From Shewanella sp. TC10 (GTDB lineage Bacteria; Pseudomonadota; Gammaproteobacteria; Enterobacterales; Shewanellaceae), in contig NZ_VKHR01000012.1 in NCBI RefSeq assembly GCF_009663145.1, positions 31,845 to 95,844 on the forward strand: 64,000 bases of DNA, read 5' to 3'. Shown here in pieces: positions 37,332-45,679 of this stretch (its first letter is position 1; every line of letters starts with the position of its first letter). A model generated the notes under the pieces. It was not told where the DNA came from. It searched no databases and saw only the letters and a list, made by a program, of their open reading frames with translations. Made by a program: the position numbers and the translations under genes.

Positions 37332-37670
37332 TTATTGAGTAAAAAAAGTGATATAAGCCAATAAAGATGCGCAAGAGAAGTTAAGTAAAATCATCAATCG
37401 ATATACCCATTTAAATGGTGATTTTTGGGTTTTATGCCTAAATACTTCCTGAGCAATGACACCAGCTGGCCAACCACCAATGAGTGCAAAGCCATGTAAT
37501 GTTTGCTCTTGAATACGCCATTGCTGTTTACTGGCAGCGCGTTTATCTCGCCATGTGATAAAGCCACTGATCCCATTGATAGCGACTAAGTAGTAACCTA
37601 AATTCAATGAAATCATAAAGCCGATGACTAACATGGTAGTTAAACTTATCAGGCCGAAAATTTTCATCAT
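37332..37670 (-). CDS. DUF1294 membrane protein
   Basis: The 112-residue inner-membrane protein has the DUF1294 pattern WRDKRAASKQQWRIQE, then TLHGFALIGGWPAGVIAQ and HKTQKSPFKWVY, with about three hydrophobic segments. The function is not known. It starts 13 bases after the YceI-like gene and is probably third in a DUF418-yceI-DUF1294 operon. Confidence 0.85.
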   Translation of the reverse strand: MMKIFGLISLTTMLVIGFMISLNLGYYLVAINGISGFITWRDKRAASKQQWRIQEQTLHGFALIGGWPAGVIAQEVFRHKTQKSPFKWVYRLMILLNFSCASLLAYITFFTQ

Positions 37671-37683
37671 TTACTCGCTTTTT

Positions 37684-38298
37684 TTATTTTAAAAACTCTG
37701 CATAAATTTCTAAATCTATTTCATCCCCAACGATTGGAATGTAGCTGCTCATGCCAAAGTCTGAACGTTTAATTTGTCCCACTGCGCTAAACCCGACGGT
37801 ATATTTCCCTGTCATCCAGTTATCGGCGCCGCCATGAAAAGTGGCCTTAAATGTCACGGGTTTAGTTACGCCGCGCAAGGTTAGATCACCGCTGAAATTA
37901 AAGCTGGTGTCATCAATGGGAGTAACGGTATGACTAACAAATACCGCTTGAGGGAATTGAGCACTATCAAACCAAGTGTCTTCTTGTAATGTTTCGGCTA
38001 AGTCAGGATTATTAATATCAATCGAGTTTATCTCAACTACGGCGCTGAGCGTTGCTGCTGCCATATTGCTTGGGTCAAAGTTAAGTTGAGCATCAAACTG
38101 GTTAAAGCGGCCGACATAGGTTGATAATCCAAGATGCTGGATTTTAAATATTAACGCAGCATGGTTTTCATCTAATTGATATTCACCCGATTGCAGCTCA
38201 ACCAGTTCAGACTCTACATTGGGGGCTATCCAGCTAACGCAGCTGCTTAACGATAATAGTGCTATGCCCGTAAATAATACTTTGAGATATTGACTCAT
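37684..38298 (-). CDS. YceI-family lipoprotein
   Basis: The 204-residue protein has a lipobox (LSSC, Cys20) and the YceI lipocalin-like barrel, with blocks such as GEYQLDENHAALIFKIQHLG, STYVGRFNQFDAQL and SAVVEINSIDINNPDLAE. YceI proteins bind isoprenoid lipids. Here lipidation would tether it to a membrane. AGGAT lies before the ATG. It follows the DUF418 gene by 20 bases. Confidence 0.9.
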   Translation of the reverse strand: MSQYLKVLFTGIALLSLSSCVSWIAPNVESELVELQSGEYQLDENHAALIFKIQHLGLSTYVGRFNQFDAQLNFDPSNMAAATLSAVVEINSIDINNPDLAETLQEDTWFDSAQFPQAVFVSHTVTPIDDTSFNFSGDLTLRGVTKPVTFKATFHGGADNWMTGKYTVGFSAVGQIKRSDFGMSSYIPIVGDEIDLEIYAEFLK

Positions 38299-38318
38299 AG
38301 GTCATCCTGATTTGCCGT

Positions 38319-39626
38319 TTACGTGTTGAACTTTGCCATAACCCGTTTACGCCACAGGGCTTCTAATGGGCCTTGATTAAAATATCTAAGATAAACTGGC
38401 GCTAACACTAACTGTAACAGGCTTATTATGATTGCAATCAGGAAATAGTCCACTCTATTCAGGCTCATGTATAAGTCACTTGCATAATGGTTGATAGCGT
38501 AACGAAAAATGCCGACGCCAATGAGTGACTGCAAAATATAACAGCTGAAAGCCAGTTTACCGACGGCTTGAAATGGCGCGAGAATTTGATCGCTGTTTTG
38601 ACAGGCTTTGACCACAAGATGAACATAAATAAGTGCCATAGCGACTGCACTTACCATCATCATGATCGTTGATAACTCCACTAACATGGGGTTGGCTGAA
38701 AAGCTGATTGTTGAGTCAATAGTCGAAAAAATAAACGCCACCGCAACGCACTTTAATAAGGTGTTTTTATCTAAACCATGCTCAAAAATGCCTTGCTGAT
38801 AAAGTGCCATTCCCCACATCATTAATCCAGCTGTAAACCACATTATAGTGAGAGGGATAACTAATAACATAAACCCCACCTGCAAAAGCTGTAGTAGCAC
38901 AATATCAATATAAGCTGCAGACCAATCTAAAAGCTGCTGTTGATGTAGTTCTGAGCCTCTGAAGTAATGCTCTTCTTCCATGGTTAAGCTAAATAAAGCC
39001 ACGATAACTAACGCCATAAAAATATACTGGTTAGCGCGTTTTTTAATCGTGCCGATATCCGAATTAATATAATTGAGGGCTAAGAATGCACTGATCCCAT
39101 AAGTGAGTAAAATATCGCCGCCCCAAATGAAAATGCCATGTATTAAGCCAAAAATAATTAACCACTTTAAGCGTTGTTTAATTAAAGGATATGCTGGTAA
39201 CGCATTGGCTTCATAACGGCGATATTGAATGAGTAACCCTGCACCGAACAAAATAGATAGCAGGCTTAAAAATCTCCCTTCAAGGAAGAAATTACTGAAT
39301 ATTTCTAAAATGATGTCGGACTGTATTTGGGGGGAGTGAGGCGCGTAGCCGTAAAAGCTGTCATTCATAAAAAAGATATTCATGAACAAAATGCCTAAAA
39401 TGGCTATGCCTCTTAAGGCATCAATATTGGTATTACGGTTACCATGGCTTTCATTAATCGTATTTGGTCGTTGGACGATCGTTGGGCCATTGGCTGAAAC
39501 TGGATGGTTATTAGCTGAGTTTTTAATTGTCGAGCTTGCAATTGTCGAACTATCAATTGCCGAAGCTTGAGTTCTCGAAGCATGAGGGGAACTAATATGA
39601 GCTGCAGAATCCTTTGCGCTATTCAT
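38319..39626 (-). CDS. DUF418 (YeiB-like) membrane protein
   Basis: The 435-residue protein has about ten membrane helices. Its family signature is IDALRGIAILGILFMNI (about residues 68-84), with the C-terminal DUF418 region. The function of the family is unknown. The N-terminal 65 residues are an unusual Ser/Thr/Asn/Ala-rich extension with a repeated SSTIAS/STIKNS pattern, and no ribosome site is obvious before the ATG. There is no other Met between the start and the family core. It is first in the operon with YceI and DUF1294. Confidence 0.85.
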   Translation of the reverse strand: MNSAKDSAAHISSPHASRTQASAIDSSTIASSTIKNSANNHPVSANGPTIVQRPNTINESHGNRNTNIDALRGIAILGILFMNIFFMNDSFYGYAPHSPQIQSDIILEIFSNFFLEGRFLSLLSILFGAGLLIQYRRYEANALPAYPLIKQRLKWLIIFGLIHGIFIWGGDILLTYGISAFLALNYINSDIGTIKKRANQYIFMALVIVALFSLTMEEEHYFRGSELHQQQLLDWSAAYIDIVLLQLLQVGFMLLVIPLTIMWFTAGLMMWGMALYQQGIFEHGLDKNTLLKCVAVAFIFSTIDSTISFSANPMLVELSTIMMMVSAVAMALIYVHLVVKACQNSDQILAPFQAVGKLAFSCYILQSLIGVGIFRYAINHYASDLYMSLNRVDYFLIAIIISLLQLVLAPVYLRYFNQGPLEALWRKRVMAKFNT

Positions 39627-39717
39627 ATCTATATTTTTATTGTTATTGATAATGAATGGAAGGTGAAAGCCTAACAGTCTGTAACTAAAAAAGATACAGG
39701 ATTAGACTTTCAAAACA

Positions 39718-39768
39718 ATTGCTTAGTTTATTCCATTGCTTAGTTTATGCCATTGCTTAGTTTGAAAC
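39718..39768. repeat. 17-bp tandem repeat, three units
   Basis: ATTGCTTAGTTTATTCC, ATTGCTTAGTTTATGCC and ATTGCTTAGTTTGAAAC follow each other directly, 28 bases left of the hotdog gene stop. Confidence 0.9.
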
Positions 39769-39795
39769 TGCTGACTCGTTTCAATCATTGATATG

Positions 39796-40272
39796 TTATT
39801 TTTGTGGTTTTTCAGAAATCCACAGTTTAATGGTGCCTTTTACCACGACATTACCATCAGTATCATAAGCGTTAACAGGAACCATTAAGTCACCTACTTG
39901 CCATTGTTCTGGTGTGACTTCGGCAACGCAGAGTATGTCACTACCGGCTTTAGCAGTGTAGTCAACAGACATTCCTTTTGGGATCCAGCGGAGATGTTTT
40001 GGGATTGATGCTTCAGCCATAACGCCCATCGCCATCTCTAAGCCATTACAAATGGCGATAACATGTACCGTTTTGATATGGTTATGCACCGCATTACGCT
40101 TTTTGATTAACACTGAGCAACGATTAACTTTTAGCTCTGTCACCAAAGGCTTTACCGTGGAAAAGTACGGTGCCATTCTTGAGACCATGATGGAAAAAAT
40201 CTTATTACCAAAAGGATACTTGGTAACCCTATTGTATAAAGCTAAAACATGGTTGGGTTTTGAGCTGCTCAT
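39796..40272 (-). CDS. DUF4442/hotdog-fold thioesterase-like protein
   Basis: The 158-residue protein matches the hotdog-fold DUF4442 pattern: NHIKTVHVIAICNGLEMAMG forms the central helix and edge, followed by beta strands ending in GTIKLWIS. Such proteins usually cleave acyl-CoA or bind acyl groups. The substrate is unknown. AGGAT precedes the ATG. It is divergent from the DUF368 gene. Confidence 0.8.
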   Translation of the reverse strand: MSSSKPNHVLALYNRVTKYPFGNKIFSIMVSRMAPYFSTVKPLVTELKVNRCSVLIKKRNAVHNHIKTVHVIAICNGLEMAMGVMAEASIPKHLRWIPKGMSVDYTAKAGSDILCVAEVTPEQWQVGDLMVPVNAYDTDGNVVVKGTIKLWISEKPQK

Positions 40273-40548
40273 ATCAATCCTTTTCTTTTATTAGAGTTTT
40301 TGGTTATTTAGAATTATTACCCATCTGGTCTGATGAGTTGATTTGAAAATAGTTTAACATCCTTGTAACTGATTGCACATAACCTAATTAAGTTGAGAAA
40401 GATTAATTAGTCTAAAGCTCAGTTACAGGTATAATTCGGCTTAACTTTTTTGGCACTTCTGGGCGATTGCACTGTCTTAAAATGTGGTCTCAACATATAG
40501 TCTCAGCGCTAATTAGATAAATGTAGTTTTCAAATGTTTGATTAAGGA

Positions 40549-41481
40549 ATGGCTTTGCAGCAACTATTAAATTATTTCAAAGGAATGGCGATGGGCGCCG
40601 CGGATGTGGTTCCTGGTGTTTCGGGTGGCACGATTGCGTTTATTACTGGGATTTTAGAACCACTATTGGAGGGGATTAAAAAGATTAACCCTTCATTAAT
40701 CGGCGTGATAAAGCAACAGGGGATTAAAGCTGCATTTATGCATATCAATGGTCCTTTTTTAGTGGCGGTATTTGGTGGGATCCTGACGAGCATATTCAGC
40801 CTTGCTAAGCTAATTTCATGGTTGTTAACCAATCACCCTGTACCCGTTTGGTCGTTCTTTTTTGGCTTAATCTTGTTTTCTGTTATTCACATGCTTAAAC
40901 AAGTTAAAAGTATCAACCTTTTACGTTGTGTCTTATTCGTTTTAGGTGTTGCTTTTGCGTGGTTTATTACAGTGTTAAGCCCAATTGAGTTAGATGCTGG
41001 CTATACCAGCTTTTTCTTTGCTGGATGCATTGCCATATGTGCAATGATTTTGCCGGGTATTTCAGGCAGTTTCATATTACTGCTGCTTGGACTTTATCCA
41101 GCTGTATTAGCTGCGGCGAAGGGATTTGATATCTTACTGCTTGCATGCTTTGCTATGGGCTGCGTGGTTGGTTTGCTCAGCTTCAGTCATGTGCTTTCAG
41201 CGATGTTACGTAAATTTCATGACGAAACATTATTGTTTCTAACCGGATTAATGCTCGGCACCTTAGGAAAAATTTGGCCTTGGAAAGAAGTCATCACTTG
41301 GCGTGAAAACTCTAAGGGCGAACAAGTGCCATTAACTGAGCAAAACTTATCACCGATGCAGTTTGAACAACTGACCGGCGAGTCTTCGCAATTAGCTGCT
41401 GCTGTTGTGTGCCTATTGGTGGGAATTGGCTTGGTTTGGGGATTAGAGAAGTTCGGTCAACGCTCTGCCCAAAAGGCCTAA
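40549..41481 (+). CDS. popT: DUF368 undecaprenyl-phosphate translocase (PopT family)
   Basis: The 310-residue membrane protein has the DUF368 signature GMAMGAADVVPGVSGGTIAFITG (start of the first repeat; written in parts, GAADVVPGVSGGT at about 16-28) and about eight helices. A second GISGS motif occurs in the middle (ILPGISGSF). DUF368 proteins recycle the C55-P carrier across the inner membrane. The ribosome site AAGGA touches the ATG, so a TTG at 40555 (spacing 6) is an equally good start and would remove two residues. A hairpin follows the stop. Confidence 0.85.
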   Translation: MALQQLLNYFKGMAMGAADVVPGVSGGTIAFITGILEPLLEGIKKINPSLIGVIKQQGIKAAFMHINGPFLVAVFGGILTSIFSLAKLISWLLTNHPVPVWSFFFGLILFSVIHMLKQVKSINLLRCVLFVLGVAFAWFITVLSPIELDAGYTSFFFAGCIAICAMILPGISGSFILLLLGLYPAVLAAAKGFDILLLACFAMGCVVGLLSFSHVLSAMLRKFHDETLLFLTGLMLGTLGKIWPWKEVITWRENSKGEQVPLTEQNLSPMQFEQLTGESSQLAAAVVCLLVGIGLVWGLEKFGQRSAQKA

Positions 41482-41498
41482 TGGGTAATCTAAAATGG

Positions 41499-41531
41499 CT
41501 ATTTACTGGCTTGAACTAGGCAGTAAATAGC
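41499..41531 (+). terminator. Hairpin after the DUF368 gene
   Basis: An 11-bp perfect stem GCTATTTACTG/CAGTAAATAGC with a loop of 11 bases and no T-run. It may be a weak or Rho-assisted terminator. Confidence 0.4.
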
Positions 41532-41658
41532 TCATCGTAATAACTATCGCTTTAACCATCGCATGCCCCTTCAAAGTTAATCATTCCCAAATAATAAAAT
41601 AAATTATTTCTTTTTATTAAAATTTAATAAGTTAAAGACTAATATCAATACACACAAG

Positions 41659-41688
41659 TGATCTGAAAACCATTACAGCTCGTAATGT
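41659..41688 (+). promoter_or_regulatory. Candidate ECF (RpoE/ChrR-type) promoter of the DUF523-phr pair
   Basis: TGATCT (41659-41664), 18 bases, then TAATGT (41683-41688), 25 bases before the GTG start. The TGATC-N18-TAA layout resembles the promoters of the Rhodobacter RpoE singlet-oxygen regulon, which includes a photolyase gene. This rests on spacing and motif only. Confidence 0.35.
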
Positions 41689-41713
41689 TGTTTAAGCCAC
41701 AAGGAGTCGTATC

Positions 41714-42673
41714 GTGAATCAAGAAATCTTTAATCCTGAAAAAATACAAATCGGTATCAGTAGCTGCCTATTAGGACAAAAAGTCCGTTTTGACGGCGGC
41801 CATAAAAACTCAAACTATTGCAATATCGACCTTGCTCCATTTTTTGATTACATCAGTGTTTGCCCTGAAATGGCAATTGGTATGGGTGCTCCGCGCAAAA
41901 GTATTCGTCAAGAACGCGATGGCGATAAAATTTATATCAAGAGTGGTGATGGCAGTATTGATGTCACAGATAAACTTGAAGCATACAGTCAAAAACGCGT
42001 CGGTGAACTCGACTTTATTGGCGGTTATATTTTATGTGCTAAATCTCCAACTTGTGGGATGGAGCGGGTGATTGAGTACAAATATGGCACCAATAATGGT
42101 ACTAAAAGTGGTGTGGGTGTATTTGCAAAAAAATTGATGGATACATACCCTGAGTTACCTGTTGAAGAAGAAGGGCGCTTACACGACCCTGTGATTAAAG
42201 AAAACTTTATCACCCGAGTGTATGCCTATCATGAGTGGCATACCTTACAAGCCGAAGGTTGGACTAAGCACAAGCTAATGCAGTTTCATGCGCGTTATAA
42301 ATATCTTTTAATGGCACATAGCCCTCAATGGTATCGTGATTTAGGGCCTATTCTCGCCCAGATTGATGATCTTGATGCGACTGCGCAAACCTATTTTGTT
42401 GGCTTTATGACGGCGTTAAAAATTAAAGCAACCCGAAAGAATCATACTAGTACTTTACAGCATATTCAGGGCTACTTTAAAAAGCACCTTTCTAAAGAGC
42501 AGAAGCAAGAGCTTAGTGAATCAATCATGAAATACCGTGAAGGATTGCTGCCTCTTTTGGTGCCTATTACTTTGATTAACCACTATTTACGCGAGTTTCC
42601 AACGCCGTACATAGAAGGGCAGGTTTATCTTAACCCTCATCCAGAGGCCTTAAGACTAAGATATGCCTATTAG
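41714..42673 (+). CDS. DUF523 and DUF1722 fusion protein (YbgA-like)
   Basis: The 319-residue protein has an N-terminal DUF523 domain (ISSCLLGQKVRFDGG; CPEMAIGMGAPRKSI; CAKSPTCGMERV, with four Cys that could bind a metal) and a C-terminal DUF1722 (YbgA) domain from about 190 (HARYKYLLMAHSPQWYRDLG). Start GTG with AAGGAG 8 bases upstream. It is followed by the photolyase gene 26 bases downstream, as ybgA precedes phr in E. coli. A role in light or oxidative protection is inferred from this neighbour. Confidence 0.88.
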   Translation: MNQEIFNPEKIQIGISSCLLGQKVRFDGGHKNSNYCNIDLAPFFDYISVCPEMAIGMGAPRKSIRQERDGDKIYIKSGDGSIDVTDKLEAYSQKRVGELDFIGGYILCAKSPTCGMERVIEYKYGTNNGTKSGVGVFAKKLMDTYPELPVEEEGRLHDPVIKENFITRVYAYHEWHTLQAEGWTKHKLMQFHARYKYLLMAHSPQWYRDLGPILAQIDDLDATAQTYFVGFMTALKIKATRKNHTSTLQHIQGYFKKHLSKEQKQELSESIMKYREGLLPLLVPITLINHYLREFPTPYIEGQVYLNPHPEALRLRYAY

Positions 42674-42699
42674 TTGTTAATGCTGTTGAGGGCGCGTAA

Positions 42700-44199
42700 A
42701 TGAAAACTCTCATTTGGTTTAGGCAAGATTTACGTCTTGCTGACAACCTAGCTGTTTGCGAAGCCTTCGCTTTTGCTCGTCAGCAACACACTAGCAAACC
42801 TGACTCTACCGCTCAGGTTGAAGCCTTATATATTGTTAGCCCTAAGCAATGGCAAAGCCATGATGTTGCGCCGATTCAAATCGATTTTATTGAACGACAT
42901 GTGAATGTTTTGGCCCAAGGGTTAGCATCGCTTGGAGTAAAGCTTAATGTGGTGACCTTGCCATGGTTTGATGATGTGATGGATTGGATGCCAGGCTTTA
43001 TCGTCGATAATCAATTTGAGCAAATATTTGCAAGCCAAGAACCTGAGTTTAATGAGCGAAAACGTGATCAGCAATTACTCGATATAGGATTGCCAATTAC
43101 TTTTGTGGCTCAAGATTGCATCATTAATGCGGGTGACGTAAATAACCTTTCGGGGCAAATGTACAAGGTATTTACGCCTTTTTCTAAAAAGTGGCGTGAA
43201 ATTGCAGCCAGTAAAATGATCGCGCCATTATCTGTTCCAGCACCTATTGGCGCTGCGCTTCCTACACCTGCAACTATCGAATTTGATGCCGATAAACGTT
43301 CAAGTAAGCTGTGGCGAGCAGGTGAGGGCGAGGCCAAACGAATACTCGATCAATTTTGTATAAATAAGATTCAAGATTATCAATTAGAACGAGACTTTCC
43401 CGCGCTCGATAACACCAGTAAGTTATCGCCATATTTAGCCATTGGGGTGATAAGTGCTAAGCAATGCTTAGCTGCTGCTTTACATTATTATCCTGAGGGG
43501 CTGGTGGATGATACGAGCCCAGCTAAAACATGGATAAACGAATTAGCATGGCGTGAGTTCTATCGTCATTTGTTAGTTGCCTTTCCTCGTCTTTCAAAAG
43601 GTAAAAGCTTCAATGAAAAAGGCGATTATGTGGTTTGGCGTAATGATAAAACTGAATTTACGGCGTGGTGTGAAGGGCGTACAGGTTTCCCTATTGTAGA
43701 TGCTGCAATGAGACAACTTAATCAAACGGGCTGGATGCATAACCGCTTAAGAATGGTGGTGGCCAGTTTTCTCACTAAACACTTACTTATCGATTGGCGT
43801 TGGGGCGAGCAGTATTTTAGACAGCAATTAATTGATGGCGATCTCGCTGCAAATAATGGTGGTTGGCAATGGTCTGCTGGAACAGGGTGTGATGCACAGC
43901 CTTACTTCAGAGTGTTCAACCCTATGAATCAAAGCAGTAAATTTGACCCTGATGCAAGCTTCATTAAAAAGTATGTGCCTGAGTTATCGCAGCAATCACT
44001 GAAACTGATCCATCAGCCTTTGTTTATTGAACAGTCTGAAATTCGTTTTAATGAGCAGGCAGGTTTTTCGGAGGATGATTTGTTTGACAATGTTACACAA
44101 CAAGATAGGGGTTCCAGTCCAGTTTATCCATCGCCGATGGTCGAGCATAGTGTAGCGCGAAAACGGGCCATTGAAGTGTTAAGTGCACTAAAGCGCTGA
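42700..44199 (+). CDS. phrB: Deoxyribodipyrimidine photolyase (CPD class I)
   Basis: The 499-residue flavoprotein repairs cyclobutane pyrimidine dimers with light. The N-terminal antenna domain begins TLIWFRQDLRLADNLA. The FAD domain has TGFPIVDAAMRQLNQTGWMHNR, the DGDLAANNGGWQWSAGTGCDAQPYFRVFNP block and FDPDASFIKKYVPEL near the end. The length is normal for the class. GAGGG lies before the ATG. It forms a two-gene unit with DUF523/DUF1722 and is followed by a terminator. Confidence 0.95.
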   Translation: MKTLIWFRQDLRLADNLAVCEAFAFARQQHTSKPDSTAQVEALYIVSPKQWQSHDVAPIQIDFIERHVNVLAQGLASLGVKLNVVTLPWFDDVMDWMPGFIVDNQFEQIFASQEPEFNERKRDQQLLDIGLPITFVAQDCIINAGDVNNLSGQMYKVFTPFSKKWREIAASKMIAPLSVPAPIGAALPTPATIEFDADKRSSKLWRAGEGEAKRILDQFCINKIQDYQLERDFPALDNTSKLSPYLAIGVISAKQCLAAALHYYPEGLVDDTSPAKTWINELAWREFYRHLLVAFPRLSKGKSFNEKGDYVVWRNDKTEFTAWCEGRTGFPIVDAAMRQLNQTGWMHNRLRMVVASFLTKHLLIDWRWGEQYFRQQLIDGDLAANNGGWQWSAGTGCDAQPYFRVFNPMNQSSKFDPDASFIKKYVPELSQQSLKLIHQPLFIEQSEIRFNEQAGFSEDDLFDNVTQQDRGSSPVYPSPMVEHSVARKRAIEVLSALKR

Positions 44200-44235
44200 T
44201 ACTGGATACCCCATTAAAGCCATTCGTTATTTGAT

Positions 44236-44260
44236 AAAGCCACTTGATAGTGGCTTTTTT
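44236..44260 (+). terminator. Terminator of phrB
   Basis: An AAAGCCACT/AGTGGCTTT stem with a TGAT loop, followed by further T. Confidence 0.88.
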
Positions 44261-44418
44261 ATTGAGTAATTCTACTCACTTTCTTTGCTACAGATCACAG
44301 ATTCTACTAGGTTAGTAAGATGAGTTATTTTTATGATTGCTGGATTGAGCATAACCACATACAATAAACATATATTTTAAATGCATCTTTAATATTTTAT
44401 CAAAAAGGTTTGATTATT

Positions 44419-45630
44419 ATGCTAAATATTGACGACCCAGCAGAAACAGAAAAAACCGCGGCAATATGGCGATTAGCATTTAGGCCTTTCTTTTTAGGCG
44501 GGGCAGCGCTGGCGATGTTGTATATTCCATTATGGCTAATGGGCTGGTACACACCACAATATAGTTTGTTTAATAGCAACTTTTGGTCGAATGTATTGCC
44601 GTTATGGTGGCATCCTCATGAGTTGTTATTTGGCTTTGCTATGGCAATAGTGTGCGGTTTTTTACTGACTGCAGTGCAAACCTGGACCAATCAACCTAGT
44701 CTTAAAGGTTCTACATTAGCTGCTACATTTGCAAGTTGGTTATTGGCTAGATTATTGCTGTTGCTTCCATTTGATATCCCTTTGTTTTTACCTGCGATAT
44801 TCGACAGCATCTTTTTAGGGACAGCTGCTTTCACTATGTGGCGCAGTGTCTATCGTGTCAAACAATGGCAAAACATTGGTTTCTCGATCATGCTTAGTGT
44901 TGCACTGGTTGTGAATCTTGTGAGTTATTACGCATTACAGGAACGTAATTTCATTTTAGCTAATCAAATTTGGCAAGGGATGTTATTTTGGCTGGCTTTG
45001 TTGATTACCATTGTTGGCGGGAGAGTGATTCCCTTTTTTACAGCAATGCGAGTCAAGCAAACGAAAGCCGAATCCATTTTTGCATTAGAAAAAAGCTTGT
45101 TAGTGTTAATGGTTGCACTGGTTGTCCAGGCCATTTTTAAGGTTTTACCTATGGCCGTAGAGCAAGTGCTATTGCTCAGCGCCGGTGTATTACACTTGAT
45201 TCGAATGAGTCGATGGTTGCCCCATAAAACGTTAAAAGAGCCTATGTTGTGGTCTCTTCATTTATCGTATTTATCCTTGCCTATCGCTTTACTAGGGTTA
45301 GGTTGGTTTATTAACAATGAGTTTGCTTATCGAAGCTTATTGCATTTGTTTGCCATTGGTTGTTTGGCTTCATTGTGTTTATCGATGATCTCACGGGTTT
45401 CACTCGGCCACACCAGTAGAAACATATATCAAGGTCCCAATATGGTATTTGCGTTTATTTGCTTACCTATTGCAGCTTTCTTGAGAGCGGTGATGCCGCT
45501 AATGTTTCCGGCTCAAACACAAACCTGGTTATGGTTAGCGGGTGGATTTTGGTTTTTAGCTTTTGGGCTATTTGTTTGGCATTACAGTCCAATTTTGTCG
45601 CGCCCACGAATTGATGGGCGTCCGGGTTAA
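44419..45630 (+). CDS. nnrS: NnrS-family membrane protein
   Basis: The 403-residue protein has about twelve membrane helices. The NnrS start WRLAFRPFFLGGAALA and the His-bearing PLWWHPHELLFGFAMAI are present, as is GGRVIPFFTAMRV in the second half. NnrS is a haem/copper membrane protein that helps cells withstand NO stress. I chose the ATG at 44419 (AAGG 10 bases upstream), not the TTG at 44410. It lies 49 bases before nrfA, so the pair is probably one operon. A weak CRP-like half site (AGATCACAG) lies near 44292. Confidence 0.9.
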   Translation: MLNIDDPAETEKTAAIWRLAFRPFFLGGAALAMLYIPLWLMGWYTPQYSLFNSNFWSNVLPLWWHPHELLFGFAMAIVCGFLLTAVQTWTNQPSLKGSTLAATFASWLLARLLLLLPFDIPLFLPAIFDSIFLGTAAFTMWRSVYRVKQWQNIGFSIMLSVALVVNLVSYYALQERNFILANQIWQGMLFWLALLITIVGGRVIPFFTAMRVKQTKAESIFALEKSLLVLMVALVVQAIFKVLPMAVEQVLLLSAGVLHLIRMSRWLPHKTLKEPMLWSLHLSYLSLPIALLGLGWFINNEFAYRSLLHLFAIGCLASLCLSMISRVSLGHTSRNIYQGPNMVFAFICLPIAAFLRAVMPLMFPAQTQTWLWLAGGFWFLAFGLFVWHYSPILSRPRIDGRPG

Positions 45631-45679
45631 TAACTTAGGGTTATTAAGCCATTTAATGATTATTTTTAAAGGAAGAATT

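Noticed and set aside
41810..42213. Short ORFs opposite DUF523/DUF1722
   Set aside because: Frame shadows without start signals.
45563..45679. Upstream extension of nrfA
   Set aside because: It overlaps nnrS and adds a stretch without signal peptide character; the GTG at 45680 has a good ribosome site.
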